Below, piece after piece: positions 1 through 12,800 of a stretch of 64,000 bases of DNA. Under the pieces are notes generated by a model. The model was not told the origin of the DNA. It made no database searches and saw nothing but the letters and a program-made list of their open reading frames with translations. The first letter of the stretch is position 1. Every line of letters starts with the position of its first letter. The DNA comes from Nocardia sp. NBC_00416 (lineage in GTDB: Bacteria; Actinomycetota; Actinomycetes; Mycobacteriales; Mycobacteriaceae), in assembly GCF_036032445.1 (NCBI RefSeq), contig NZ_CP107932.1:1862501-1926500 (forward strand), written 5' to 3'. Position numbers and translations under genes: made by a program.

Positions 1-879
1 GTCCTCGATGCGCACGGTCAGACCGCCGAGCCTGCGGCTGCCGTGGAAGGAGCCGTCCCAGCGGCTCGCCCCGAGTCCCGCGTACGACACCAGAATCTCT
101 GCTTCGGCATCCGACATGTGGCGTTCGCCGAGGGTGCCGCCGAGGGGGCGGTAGTCGGGGACCGCGAAGTGATCCAGCCCGATCCGGGTCCGCACCTCGA
201 TCGCCGACGAGACGAGCGGCTCCACGGTAGCTCGAGGCGCGAGCCCGGGAGAACCGAAACCGTAGACCGACGGTCGTCCGGCGGACTCGGTCAATACCCG
301 GGTCACCTGATAACGCAGTCCCTCGGTCAACACGAGAGATGTTCTGCCAGAGCTCGATTCGGTCACTCGCACCGGCGTCCCGGCGGGCACCCGCACCACT
401 GCCGTGCGGGGCCCGGCCGCTTCGTATTCGTCGTAGAACAGGACAGCCGTTCGATTCTCCGGTTCGGTACGAGTACGGTCGCGCATCCCATCCGAGCCAT
501 CTGCGTCCGGAGCGCCGGGGTCGAGTTCGAACACGACCAGCGCGTCGTGCGGCAGCACCTGGGTACGGTCACCTTCGAAGACCTGGCGAAGATACTCGGT
601 CGCCTCGGCTTCGGTCCGTAGCTCCACTGTGCCGCCGATGATTTCGAACTCGGCCTGCCGGGTCTGCTCCCGGACGGGTAGCTTGTCGAAATCGTCGTCG
701 TCGTCGACGGGGCGGTAGTGGAAGCCGCCGGACTCCTGCGCGGCTCCGGTTCTGTCCTCGCCGCGGCCGAGCGGTAGATCTCCCCAGCGTGAGGCCAATC
801 GCCCCGGCAGTTCGTCCACCGGAGCCGACCAGATACTCCGCGCGAACCGCAGATCCGAGATCTGGGCTTGCGCAATCGG
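1..879 (-). other. unassigned beta-rich end of ORF B in this window
   Basis: An acidic linker with DDDDDFDK near 705 leads to a strand-rich region: HDALVVFELDPG, then TAVLFYDEYE, VVRVPAGTPVRVTESSSG and LVLTEGLRYQVTRVLTES. The frame still runs open at base 1. PAGTPVR echoes the PAGTRVR strand near 8010. It could be a further toxin-like domain, but not enough is visible. Confidence 0.35.
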
Positions 880-3800
880 CTCCGAGTCCGCGGCCGTCAT
901 CGCCCGCAGCAGCCGGCTGATACGCAGGTAGCCTTGATACACGGCTTGGGACGGGGTGGCGGCGGGCGTTTCCAGTGAGACGCCCAGCATCGCCAGGGCA
1001 AGATCGCGGGTGCCCCACATGGCCGATCCCCACCCGGTGAACCCGGAGACACGACCGTTCGTGAACAGGATGTTGTCGAAGGTCAGCGCCGGAATCAGTT
1101 GGCAGCGATCTTGCCGGAGGGTCGCTGCCTGCGCGAGTATCGGAGCGAACGGCTGATCGGGCACACTGAACCGCTCCCGCGAGGTCGGCGACAGGTTCGC
1201 GTCCAGTGCCTCCATCTCCGCGGCGATCAGCGACCGCAGCAACTGCTCGGCGTCGGTCGCCACCCGAACTTCACCCGGCAGGTCCGACAGCGGTACGGCA
1301 CCGAGCTGTTCGAGCAGTTCGTCGACCGGAGCGACCAACTCTGTCGTCACCAGATGGCGATCGAGGAACGCCAGTGGATGGCCGGGCATGCGCTCCTCGA
1401 TGAGAACCGTGCCCGCGTCTTCGGTCTCCAGCCGGTACAGCGGACGGGGAACCCGCCGCACACCGTGGCGATCCAGCACGGCGAGCAGTTTGTGTTCCCG
1501 GCCCTCCCATTGCCCGCGGACCGCGGCGGCCGCGCGATCCGCGAGATCGCCGACCACGCAGAACCCGTCCCCCACGGTGAGGCAGTAGCGGCGCGCACCC
1601 TCCATCCTCGCCACCCGTATCTCGGCGGCCGTTTCGATCAGGAGCTGGGCCTCGGCGCCGGTCAGGGCACGGCCCTCGGTGCCGCCCAGCGTCCGGTATC
1701 GGCGCGCCGGGAACTCCGGGCCGAGTACGCCGGGCCGGCCGATAAGGGCATCGGTCCTCGCCCGGGAAACCAGCACCTTGTCCGAGCTGAAGTCGCCGAA
1801 ATACCGCATGCGCATCACGAAACTGAGTGAACCGGTCCACCCTTCGGCGTTGTTCTCGAGCCGGGTGTTCTCGAGCTCACCGACCCAGTCGAGTACCGGC
1901 GAGGAGAGATCGACCGGCGGCATCTCCGCACCCTGGTGGAAGACTACTATTCGAGCCACCCGATTCCACCAGGGTTCATTCGTGCTCACCAGCATCAGTA
2001 CGGACCGACCGCCGGAGTTGCGCAATACGTGCCTGACCGTCATCTCGACGGCAAGGCCTGCCACACTGCGTTTTACCCCCGGCCAGAGTTTCATCTCCGC
2101 CCTGATGAGCGCTCTGACCTCTTCCGCAACCAAGACGATATCGGCCTCGTCGTAATTCAGACCTTCGGTACGCAGGACCACGGTCCGCACAGTGGGCTGG
2201 CTGTGCACGCCGGTGCGCAGCTGATCTCCTGACCCCATCACTTTCCTGACCAGCTCAGCACTGCCTCGGGTGGGTCTGTCCAGCATCTCCCGGACGGCGG
2301 CGAAACTGGCCATGTACGTCGTATCCCGGCTCGGATCGGAAACCCGTCCCAGGAAGGCCGGGGCCGTATCGTGGGCCAGCCGCTGTGCGTGCAGGATCCC
2401 GAGCGCGATCCTGACATTCGGGGTCATCTCGGCGGTGCTCAGATACCCGGCGACGCCGCGTTGATGCAGAATTCCCTTGTCCCAGGATCGCGGTCCCCAC
2501 AACCCCAGATCCCAGTCCACCACGCCGAACGGGCCGAGCAGGACGTTCGGCGGAATGATATCGCCGTGCAACACGGTGGACCGCTCGGGTTCCGCGTCGT
2601 CGACCATCCGATCGACGACATCGAACAAGGTGTCCGGGATCTCGGCCCGGTGGAAGAGATCGGCCACGTCGTCGTCTTCGAGCAGCGAATGGAACAGGCG
2701 CCGCTGGATATCGATCACCCACCGGAAGAACTCACGGGGATCTCCGCTTTCGGGCACATCCCCCTGAAGAAGCGGCCGCACGGCCGATACCGGAATCTGG
2801 TCCGTCTGCCGCCACAGCCGCCGGAACCCGGCCATGACCTGTTCCTGTTGCGCGTAGAAATCCGCCGGGGTCGCTTGACGACCGGGCAGCATATCGGTGA
2901 GGACGATCGGCGTGGACTCGGTGGCCACCCAGCGGCCCGGCACGATCAGATTCGTCTTCACCGCATACGGTTTCGGCACATTGTCGACCCCGAACTCGGC
3001 CATGAGTTGGAGCAGTTCGTGCTCGATGAACATGCGCGGATCCACACCGACGGACGGCTTGCGCATCCGGAAGAACCAGCCGAGCTCCGGGAGGGCGTAA
3101 TTGAAATTATTGAAACCTTGCCGCATATCGTCGTTGTGCAAGGCTCGGAGCAGCAGCTCCCCGACGATATCGTCCGGCAGCTCGGGCCGGGGGTCGTCTA
3201 CGGCGCCGAGTGGCCGGAACGAGCTGACGTGGAGTTCATTCCGGCCGCTCGCGTCAGCAGACCGGCCGGCGCCCCACTGTCCGGGCGAATCGTCATCCGG
3301 ATGATGAAACCCCAGCCAGGGCTGCTGCGTTTCGAAAGTGAGTCCGGGCCCGGCGGGCCGTGCCGGGCCGGGCCGTTCCCGGACGAGGCCGGTGATGTAA
3401 CCGTCTTCGGAATCATGTGCCGCGACCAGGTCCTTGCCCGCACCCCGGCCCAGCCGCACCAGACTGCCTTTGTGGTCGACGACGATCCCCAGGGTCGCGG
3501 TCACCGCCAGGCCCTCGCGATCGGCGAGCCATTTCCGGATCCGTCTCTCGCCCACCCACTTCTGCTCCGCCCCGTCGACGACCTCGTGCACCACCACGCG
3601 ACCCTTGTCGTCGATCGCCACACCGAACGCATGGTCGCCACGTGTCCCGAACCGCATCACCCCGGCGACCGCACCTCGGGTCCGCCGAACGAGATCGACT
3701 GCGTCCCCTAGCGAATCGAATAACACCGTATCGCGTGTCCACACCGCGCCCAGCGCATCCGCGAAGTCGCCCTTGGGAACTCCGCGGGCCCGGACCTGCG

Positions 3801-6800
3801 CGTCGTCGGCCAGCGTGCCGAGTTCGCGGCCGGAGACCCGGCGCACGAAATCCGCGATGAACCGCACCACGCCCGGCGCGCAGTTACGCGGCCCGCCCGG
3901 CGGTTCACCGGCCGTGATCGGTGCATGTTCACCGTGTCCGTCGCCCCCGGCCGTGCGGGAACGGGGACCCTCGCCGACCGGAGAGCGGGGCGCAGCGGGC
4001 GCAGCGGGCGCAGCGGGCGCAGCGGGCGCAGCGGGCGCAGCGGGCGGAAGATCGAGCGGGCCGGCGCCACGCACGGTCCGCGACCTTCCCGAACCACCGA
4101 ACCGGGCGGAATGCCGGCCGGGCGCTTCGCTCGGGAACAGTGCGCCGCCGGAGTTCGATCCCGACCGGCGGGTCGGCGCCGCCGCGGCCACAGCGGCGCC
4201 GACCGCCCCCGCAGCAGCCATCGTTTCCGAGACGGCCGCGACCGCCGCATTGTGTTCGGCGAGCACGCGATAGGCGATCTCCCCCAGTTGCATCGCGGTG
4301 GGGGCCGATTCGGGGTTGCGCCGGGTGTAACGGGTACGCCAGTACTCGTCGAAGGTCTGCGTCGTGTCCTGCCCGATATCATTCCCGTCGCGCATCCGGG
4401 CGACCTGGTTCCTGGCCTCGTCCCGGGTGAGGGAGCCTTCCATCATCTGTTCGTAGATCGCTTCGTACCTCGAGAAGTACGACCCGCCGGCCGGAATGTA
4501 GGGGCCGCCGCCGCGCTCGACCTCCCACATATCCGCGACGGCGGACAGTTTCGCCTCGGCCTCGGCCCGCAGGCGCTCGACGACCAGGGCCTCGATCCAT
4601 TCCTCGACCGGCCCGCCCTGGTAGCCGGATTCCCGGACCGGGCTGTCGAAGGTCGCCAGCGCCGACTCTTCGGCGAGCACCGCCACCGTCTTCGGGGCGA
4701 AGTGCGCGTCTCGATACTTTCCGTCCACGACGATCGCCCGCAGATCCCGATCCGCGTAGCTGCCGGCTCCGGGCGGTCCGTATTCGAATGTCCACCCGGC
4801 CATGCGGAGTTCGGTGATGCGCGCGGTGAGCGCGGCGGATTTCACCACCAGTTCACAGACCTCTTCGCCCAGTTCGGGAACGACTCTCCCCGCGGCCAGC
4901 ACCGCCTCGGCCTCGGCATTGCGCCGGTCCGTGCTGTGCCGGTCCTTCCACTCCGGCGATGCGTGCCCGGCCACCTCGGCCCTACCGTCCACCGGCGGCC
5001 GCAGCGCGGGGTTCGGTCCGGATCGGCGGGCACTGTTCACGGCGGTATGGGCGGCCCGCGCGAGAGGCGAATACCGGCCGCTGTTCCAGTAGAGGCGGTA
5101 CGCGATACCGTCGGTGGTGGCCCACATCGTGTGCTGAGTGCCGCGCAGATGCGCGGGACGCGCGGACTCGGCGCGGAGGCGTTCGAGCCGGTCGCCGGCC
5201 TCGTGTGCGGCGCGCACGGCCGGATCGTTACCGAGGAGGCGACCGACTCGGACTGTCCGGACCGGCTTTTCACCCGCCGGGCCGGGCGGGGCGGCGGGAA
5301 CGACGATTCGGGTCGCGTTCGAGTCGAGTTCGATGGTCCTCGGGAAGGGCCCCGCTTCCCGAGGAGCGCGGATGGCCTCCCCACGCCAACGGAACCCGAA
5401 CATGCCGCGCCACTGTTTGATCAGGCTGCGCATTCCGATGCCGCCCGCGGCCGCGCCGACGACGGCGGCGGGCATCCAGCCGGCGACGTCGACGCCGTGC
5501 GCGGACAACAGCGCGCCACCGAGCAGCGCACCGGCGGCCGAACCGGTTCCCATCACCGCGCTGCCCACGCTGACCGCCCGCCCGAACAGGTCACGGGGAA
5601 TGAATTCCTGCTGGTGGCCGAGGATCCGGGCGTTCATCCCCACACCGAACATTCCGAAACCGAAGCTGCCGACCGCCGTCAGGAACGGATTCGTGCTCAC
5701 CGCTTGGATCCCGGCGGATCCGGTGAAGCCGGCCAGCGCGCCCAGGTAGAGCGTGTCGATATCGATCTTGTCGAACAGGCGGCGGGGCAGGAGTCCGCCG
5801 GCCACCGCACCCACCGCACCCGCGGCCAGCACCGGTCCGGCCACCCAGCCCGGTAGTGCCGACTGCTCGACCACCGCCGCGGCCCGCAGGTTCAGTGCCG
5901 CGGCGGCCGCGTTGGTGAACAGGGTGGTCCCGGTGTACCGCCGCAGGAACTCAACCCGCCAGGCCGCTCGAGCGCCGGCCCCGAGATCCGTCACCAGGCT
6001 GCGGATGCTGTGCTCGCGGGGTATATGCCGGGGAAAAGAGTCCCGCATTCGTGCGAGTGCGCCCAGGTTCCAGCCGTACGATAGGCCGTTCGCCACAAAC
6101 GGAGCTGTCACGTGCACGCCCAACAGCGCAGCGCCGGCCGCCCGCGCGCCGGCACCGGTGACATACCCTTCGAGCACCGACATCTGGTTCGCGGCGGAGC
6201 GCTGCGCCGGGGTGACGAGATCCAGTACGGCGCTGCCGAGTCCGCGCATATAGAACACGGCCGCGGTGCTCTCGACCAGGGTCGTCGCGGTGAGAATCGT
6301 CGACAGGTCCGAAGCGCCGAAGAACACTGCCCCACCAGCGCCGAGCATGCCGCCCGCGCCGACCCACTGCGCGGCGATCATCATCTTCAGGCGGTCGGTG
6401 AAGTCGGCGAAATAGCCGGCGGGGATCTCGAAGAGAATTCTCGGGACGTAGGTCGCGAAGGTGGTGAGCCCCGCGGCCATCGGCGAACCGGTCAGCTGAA
6501 GGGTCAGCAACGGCAGGGCCGACTGCTGGATGCCGTCGCCGAGCGCGGTGACTCCGTTGGAGATGTACAACCGCCGGTAGGGCTTGTTCGAAGCGAACAG
6601 TTCCCGCACGGACACGAAATCGTCGAATGCCGCCGGTGTCTGCTCGTTCTGGCCGCCCGCGGCGGTGCGATCGCCCGTCCTGCCGGTGGGCCGGGATTCG
6701 CCCCGGTGTCCGTCGTCCTCGGCCCGGCCGGTGATATTTCCCAGCCGACGGCGTCGCCGCTCTGCGGGCGACAGGTCAGGGGCCGGTTCGGACGCGATCA

Positions 6801-9800
6801 CCTCGTTGCCGTCGTCGTCGATCAGCGGCCGGACCGGGTTGCCGTCCGTGTCGAGTTCGATGCCGTGGGTCCGCGCCACCAGACCTTCGGCGTGGCCGGG
6901 TACGAATTCGCCGCTCTCACCGGCGCTGTAGTCGAATTTCAGCAGCACGCCCTGGTGGTTGACCACCAGGTACGCGTGCGAGCGGGGCTCGGAATCGACG
7001 TCACCGATATAGGTGTCGACGACCAGCATGCCGCGGCCCTGGTTCCGCATGCGCTGTTGCTCGGTGGGTTCCTGCCCGGGTTCGGCGCCCAACAGCCGTG
7101 CGGCGATCGCCTCGTGGCCGGACACACCGTCGCCCCGGTAGTCGGCATGTCCGTTCGCCAGCCAGGACAGTGCGGCGCCCGGGGTGCCCTCGTCATCGAT
7201 AGCGACCTCGGGCATGGCGACGACTCGCCCGGCGCGCCGCCTGCGGCCGTAATAGTCGTTGGCTGCCTGCCCGGCCAGCACCGCGCATTTGCCGTCTTTC
7301 GGCGGTGGTTCGGTGGGCGCCGGATCCGAACCCTCGGTGAGAGGGGTGCGCGTACGCTGCCGAATGATCCGTTCCACGAGCGCGTTCGCCTCATAGGTGA
7401 TCCGCACAGCGCCGGCGAGGTCGGCGTTCAGCAACTTCGAGTCGGCCGCCGCGAACCTCCCGAAGGCGACCACGAGCATGTTCCGCTCGCGGGGCCCGAC
7501 CCCCTTGTCCCGCAGTGTCGCCAAAACCCCGGTCAATGCCGCCGACCGGGCTGTGGTCAGCCAGTCGCCCCGGACGGCGGACGGCGCTGCCGACGGGCGG
7601 TATCCCAGCAGCGTGGCGACGATTTCCCGATGGTCCCCGGGCCGGCGCTCGGATGCGGGTAGCGAGTCGAGAATCGCTCGGACGAGCGCGCTCAGGTCCT
7701 CGCGTTCCCGGGCGCGCTCGAGATCGTGGGCCAATCGCGCCCGGTGCGCACCGCGATCTTTCGCCCGCTCGGCCCGCTCGCGCGCGGAACGGGTCGGGCC
7801 GGTCGCCCCCGAACCGCGATCGGATGCCCGGATCCGGCCGGTTTCCCGCGGACCACGCTGTTGCGTCCCCGGCTCCGTGGCGCCGGCGGCTTCGGCGATC
7901 CCGTAGGCGCGTAGTCGGCCGGCCGCGTCGATGAAGGAGCGGGTCACCGACCATTGCAGGTCGTCGTGAATTTCCAGACGCCCCCGCTCGGTGTTCCAGC
8001 GAACTCTGGTCCCCGCCGGAATTCGGAGATACAGCTGCGGCTGCCCGTCGAATCCCTCGGCCGGGCCGGTGACGACCTCCCAGTCAGGGCTGCCGCTCCC
8101 CGGGATGAATCGCTCGGCGCTGGCGGACGCGGCGACCGCGTTGGGGAGTCGGCCGACCACCGCCAGGGCCTCGGTAGTGACGACCGCGGCCCCGTCGCCG
8201 GAGATGAGACGCCGTCCGGCGTATTCCAGGGCGGCGCGCTTGTTCCTCAGGAGCACGGCACCGGCGGCATATTCGGTCTGCGCTATCGCCAGTTTGCCCG
8301 GCATCGACAAGGTGGCGAACCGTTCTCCGGAAACCGCCAGCGGCCCCAGCTCACTGAGCACGGCCGTCAGCCGTGCCGTCTCCCCCGCCCAGCGCAGCCG
8401 GGGCAGGAACGTAGCCGCTCGCCAATGCGCACCCAGGAATTTCTCCGCTGCGGCCGCGAGCCGCTGCAGGCTCGGATCGCGACGCCCCCGGGGAAGGCGA
8501 GCAAGATCGCGTATCTGCTGGGCGAGGGCCACCGTCAACGTATCCGGAGTGACGGTCATGTCGACCGGCGGGTTCGCCCGGGCTGCGGCGCTGCCCGCCA
8601 GGCCCGCGCGCAACAGGGAGACGAATTCGCGGGCCGCGGCAGCACGCTCTTCCCGCAGCCCGGGGTACTCCGACCAAGGAAGTTCACCGGCCGTGTCGTG
8701 CACGGTACCGATGCCCTCGGTCAAGGACCCGACCAACGCGTGGTCCAGCTTGCGGGCCGCCTCGTCGGGTTGTGTGCGGTCGGACGCGTTTTCGAGTTCG
8801 ATCAGCCGCAGGACCCGGCCCACCGCGGCGAACTCGGCGGCGGAATCCGAGTCCCCGGCCGAGTCGACGAGTTGTCGCAAAACATCGGCCGCGGAAACGG
8901 ACGGCCTGGCCTCGTCCGGATCCCGTTCACCGAGCGAGGCGAGCAACAAGAGAAGTGCTTGCTCCGCCACCTCCTGCTGTGATCGCGAGACCTTGCGCCA
9001 GGCGTCGGCGCCGGGCAGCGACGGCTCGGCGGGGGCGACCCGATCCGTCGCCGACAGCACGATTTCGATAGCCAGCAGATTCCGTATCCGGACGAACAGG
9101 TCGGGCGGCGCCAGTCGCGCAACCCGGTCCCAGTCCGACGCGGTGAACAGACCGCCGACCTTGCGCACTGATTCGGACAGCAGATCCGGCCAACGCAGAT
9201 GGACCGCTTCGATGCCCAGCCTCGAGGCCAGTTCCGTACGGGCGGCGGCCAACTGCTCGGTCGCTTCGTGCCACGGCACGCCGAGTTCGGCTGCCAACTC
9301 GTCGCGCCGACGCGCGAACAGGCTGGATCGCTCGATATCCCGCGCGGTCCGACGGAACGACGTCGGCACGAGACTGGGCAGCCGTCGCGGAACCATGTAT
9401 CCGGCTGCCCCGTCCGCGGCGGCCAGGTCGGCTCGCGCGCCGCCGCGCGGAGGGGCCGACGTAGTCGGAGTCCGCCGCGCCCGAGCCCACGGGGGCACGA
9501 CGGAAACCTCCGGCGCGGCGCCCGGGGGCGCGGTGAGCGTGGGGTGACCGGGCAGGGTTTTGATCCGGTACGGCGGCGCGAACGGCCCCTTCCCCATCCG
9601 TCGTGACGGCCGCATTTCATTCCATGCCGACTCCGGGTAGTCGACCCTGAGGAGAACGGGCTCGTCCGGTATCGACGGATCGTGTCGGCCCACAACCGGA
9701 ACCGTCCAGACCAGCAGCGCGGTATCGGGTTCCAGCGCTGCCGCGACCGGGCTCGAGCTACCGGAAACAGCGCGCAGCACATCGGCGCTCTCTGTCAGTG

Positions 9801-12800
9801 CCGCAACCCGCGACGCCCGATGCGGCGAATCCGGTACCGCCGCCGCCAGTGCCTCCAGTCGGCGGGGAGTCACCAGGTCGGCAACCGCGGCGGCGATCTC
9901 GGGCGTGGCGGTGAAAGGCGAACCGAACTCGCGGTACAGCAGGAATTCCGAGAAAGCCATCCGCAGCGTTCCCGGGCCCGTGCCCTCGTTGACTACTGTG
10001 ACACTGCGCATTGCCCTGATCGGTTCGCCGTAGGGAACGAACTTGCGGAACGCCCACACGAGGGCAGTGGCAACCGGATCGTCCACGGCGGCATCCGGAA
10101 AAGCCCCCGGCCAGTGATCGATGGCCATCCCGAACTCCATACCGCCGGCGCCGAGCCGCGCCGTCAGGGTCGGAGCGACACCGTGCCGGGCGTATACCTC
10201 GTGCACGGCGAGCCATTTGAGGGCATAGACCATACGGACGTGCGCGGCAGCGAAGTTCTCGTCGTTCAAGGCCACGGCGACGACACCGTCCGTCGATGGC
10301 GTGCCCGGACCGGCTCCGGTGGCCGGCTTCTCGACGGAACCGTCGCGCGAGCCGCCCTCGCCGGCCGGGGCGACAACTCCTTTGCGGCCCAGCCGAGCCG
10401 CCATCGTCATCGGGGTCGGACGCCGCACCGCGGCATCGGGCACCACACCCGACCGACCCAGCCGGGCCGCCATCGTCAGCGGGGTCGGACGTGGCACCCC
10501 CGCACCGGGCATCGCACCCGGCGTATCGGAAGTGTCGCTGCCGTCCGCTTCGGACGCCCCGGGCTCGGCTCCGGACTCCGGTTCCGCGCCGCCGACCGGA
10601 TCCATGCCCGCGAGTGGCGTCTTCGGGTAGCTGCCGCCCGGCTCCTGTCCGGGAAGCAGGGGCCGCAGTGGTTTGCGCCGGGCGTCGAACACCATGCCGT
10701 GGAATGTGCCGCTGGGCTGCTTCCACCGGGCGAACGGCTCATCGATGACCTGGTCTCCCCGGCGCTCGTGCACCCACACCTGGCCGTCGCGCAGAGACAG
10801 CTGGAACGCGTGCGCGCCCGCCGGACCGTTCTCGACAGCGCCGAACACCGTCATGCCGTCGGCGGCCAAGGCCCGCATCGCTTCCAGCGATGCGAAAGGC
10901 TCCGGTTCCCAATGAGCGCCCAGCAGTTTCGCGAACTCGACCGGGCCGAATCCGTTCAATCGGATCTGTTCGTCGAGCAGCGAGGGGATCTCGCCCTGGA
11001 TTTCGAACCCGCACAGCTGCGCGAACTGCAGAATCTCGATCGCGCAGATCTTCGGGATATCGCCGAGGCCGTGTGCGAGCTGTGCCGCGTTCGGTCCCAC
11101 GGCGCCGTCGCCGACGGTCGGCAGGGGTGTTCGCTGAGCGGTCTCCGATGCGGTGCCGCGCAGTGTTCCCGAGCGCAGGGGGCTCGGTCCCGGCTCCGGC
11201 TCGGCCGCCAGCCGCGCCACCGTCGCCGCGCTTCGGTCCAGGCGCCGACGGTACTCGACCACTTTCTCGTCCTGGCCCATGATGGCGGCGGCGGCCCGCG
11301 CGACCGCGGCCTTTTCAAGCGCGTCGGCCGCTGCCCGCCATCGGTCGAACCGCGCGTCCCAGGCTGCGAACTGCTCCGCCGCGGTACGCAGCTCGTCGAG
11401 CAGACGGACACGTTCCCGCCAGTTCGCTCCCTCTCCGACGACCTGCCCCATCCGGACCGCGATCCGCACCGGATCGATCGGCGCCGGTACGGGTCCCGCG
11501 TACTCCGACTCGGCCGGGAATCGGGCGACCAGCTCGTCGCGCACGGCCAGATAGCGCTCTTCGGCCGACGACCGCCGCAGCGCGGCCGTGCGCAGGCCGC
11601 CCTGCACATCATCCACCAGCGCTGTCCGGCCTTCATCCTGTAGCGCCCGCGACGCGATATCGACGAGACGGATCGGCGCCGGTGCCCGCTGTTCGCCCGC
11701 CGACCTCGACACCTCGGCCAGGAGACTGTCGAACAAATCGTTCAGCATGCGCAGCCGCGCACTGTTCCGCACGGCCGGGCGACCACCGGCACTGTCCACC
11801 CGATCCAGTACCACCGCCAACCGCGCGCCGTGGGTCTTATTCCCGACCTGGTCGAGCGTGGCGGCGGCCGTGGCGAAATACTCGAACACGGTTCGGGTGC
11901 CGGGGCGCTCCTGCGCACGTGCGGCAGTGTCGCGCAGGGCGCCTTCCAGGCCGATGAGCTGCGCCAGCCGGGTATCGGCGCGTTCGACGGTCCGTAACTG
12001 ATCCAGCATGCCGGACAAGATCGCGAACTGGTTGAACTCACGGGTCTCGGGGGTGCTGGCGTGGAACCTGAAATCGATCACCTCGTCGGAAACGGGTCCG
12101 GACACCTGTGGTCTGGGCACGGTCCGGACTGCAGCCCGCAGATCCTGCCACGCTCGGCCGGCCGTCGCCGGATCGGTGATCAGGTCCGCGGAGATCCCGT
12201 AGCGTGCGGGAATCACCGACAGCAGCGAACGGTAGTGCGCCATGAGCTCCTGGCGAGCCGGCGAATCCGGGTCCAGCAGTTCGGTTGTGTCGATTCCAAG
12301 TGCGTCGCCGGTCGTGCGCAGGCCGGCGAGTGCGCGGGCACGCTGCTCGACTTCCACGAACGCGATCGAGATCAATGCCCTTCCGAGATCCGGGTCGCCT
12401 TCGCGCAGGGTGTCGGCATCAGCTCCCCGGAACACGACCTCGGGCTTCTGTCCGGCGTTGTACGACGACTCCAGCAACTCGGTCACCCGGCCGACGAACG
12501 CCGCGAGATCCGGGCCCGCCCATACCAGCGACGCGATCCCGTCTTCGCCCTCCTCGCGGTCCTCGACGGTCCGTCTCCGCTCCTGGTCGAGAACGTGGGA
12601 CAGCGTGTCCTCCAGCGATACCGGGTTCTTCCGTCCCACCACCGCGTGGATCTCGATCCGGCCCGCGGACTCGGGATCGCCCAGTACCAGCTCGGCCCGG
12701 CCGCCCCACCCGAGCGACGCTCGGCTCGGCTCTCCGAACTCGGCGAACTCCTTCGTGAAGTCCCGCAGAATCTCGCGCAACCGCTGCAACTCCGCCAACC

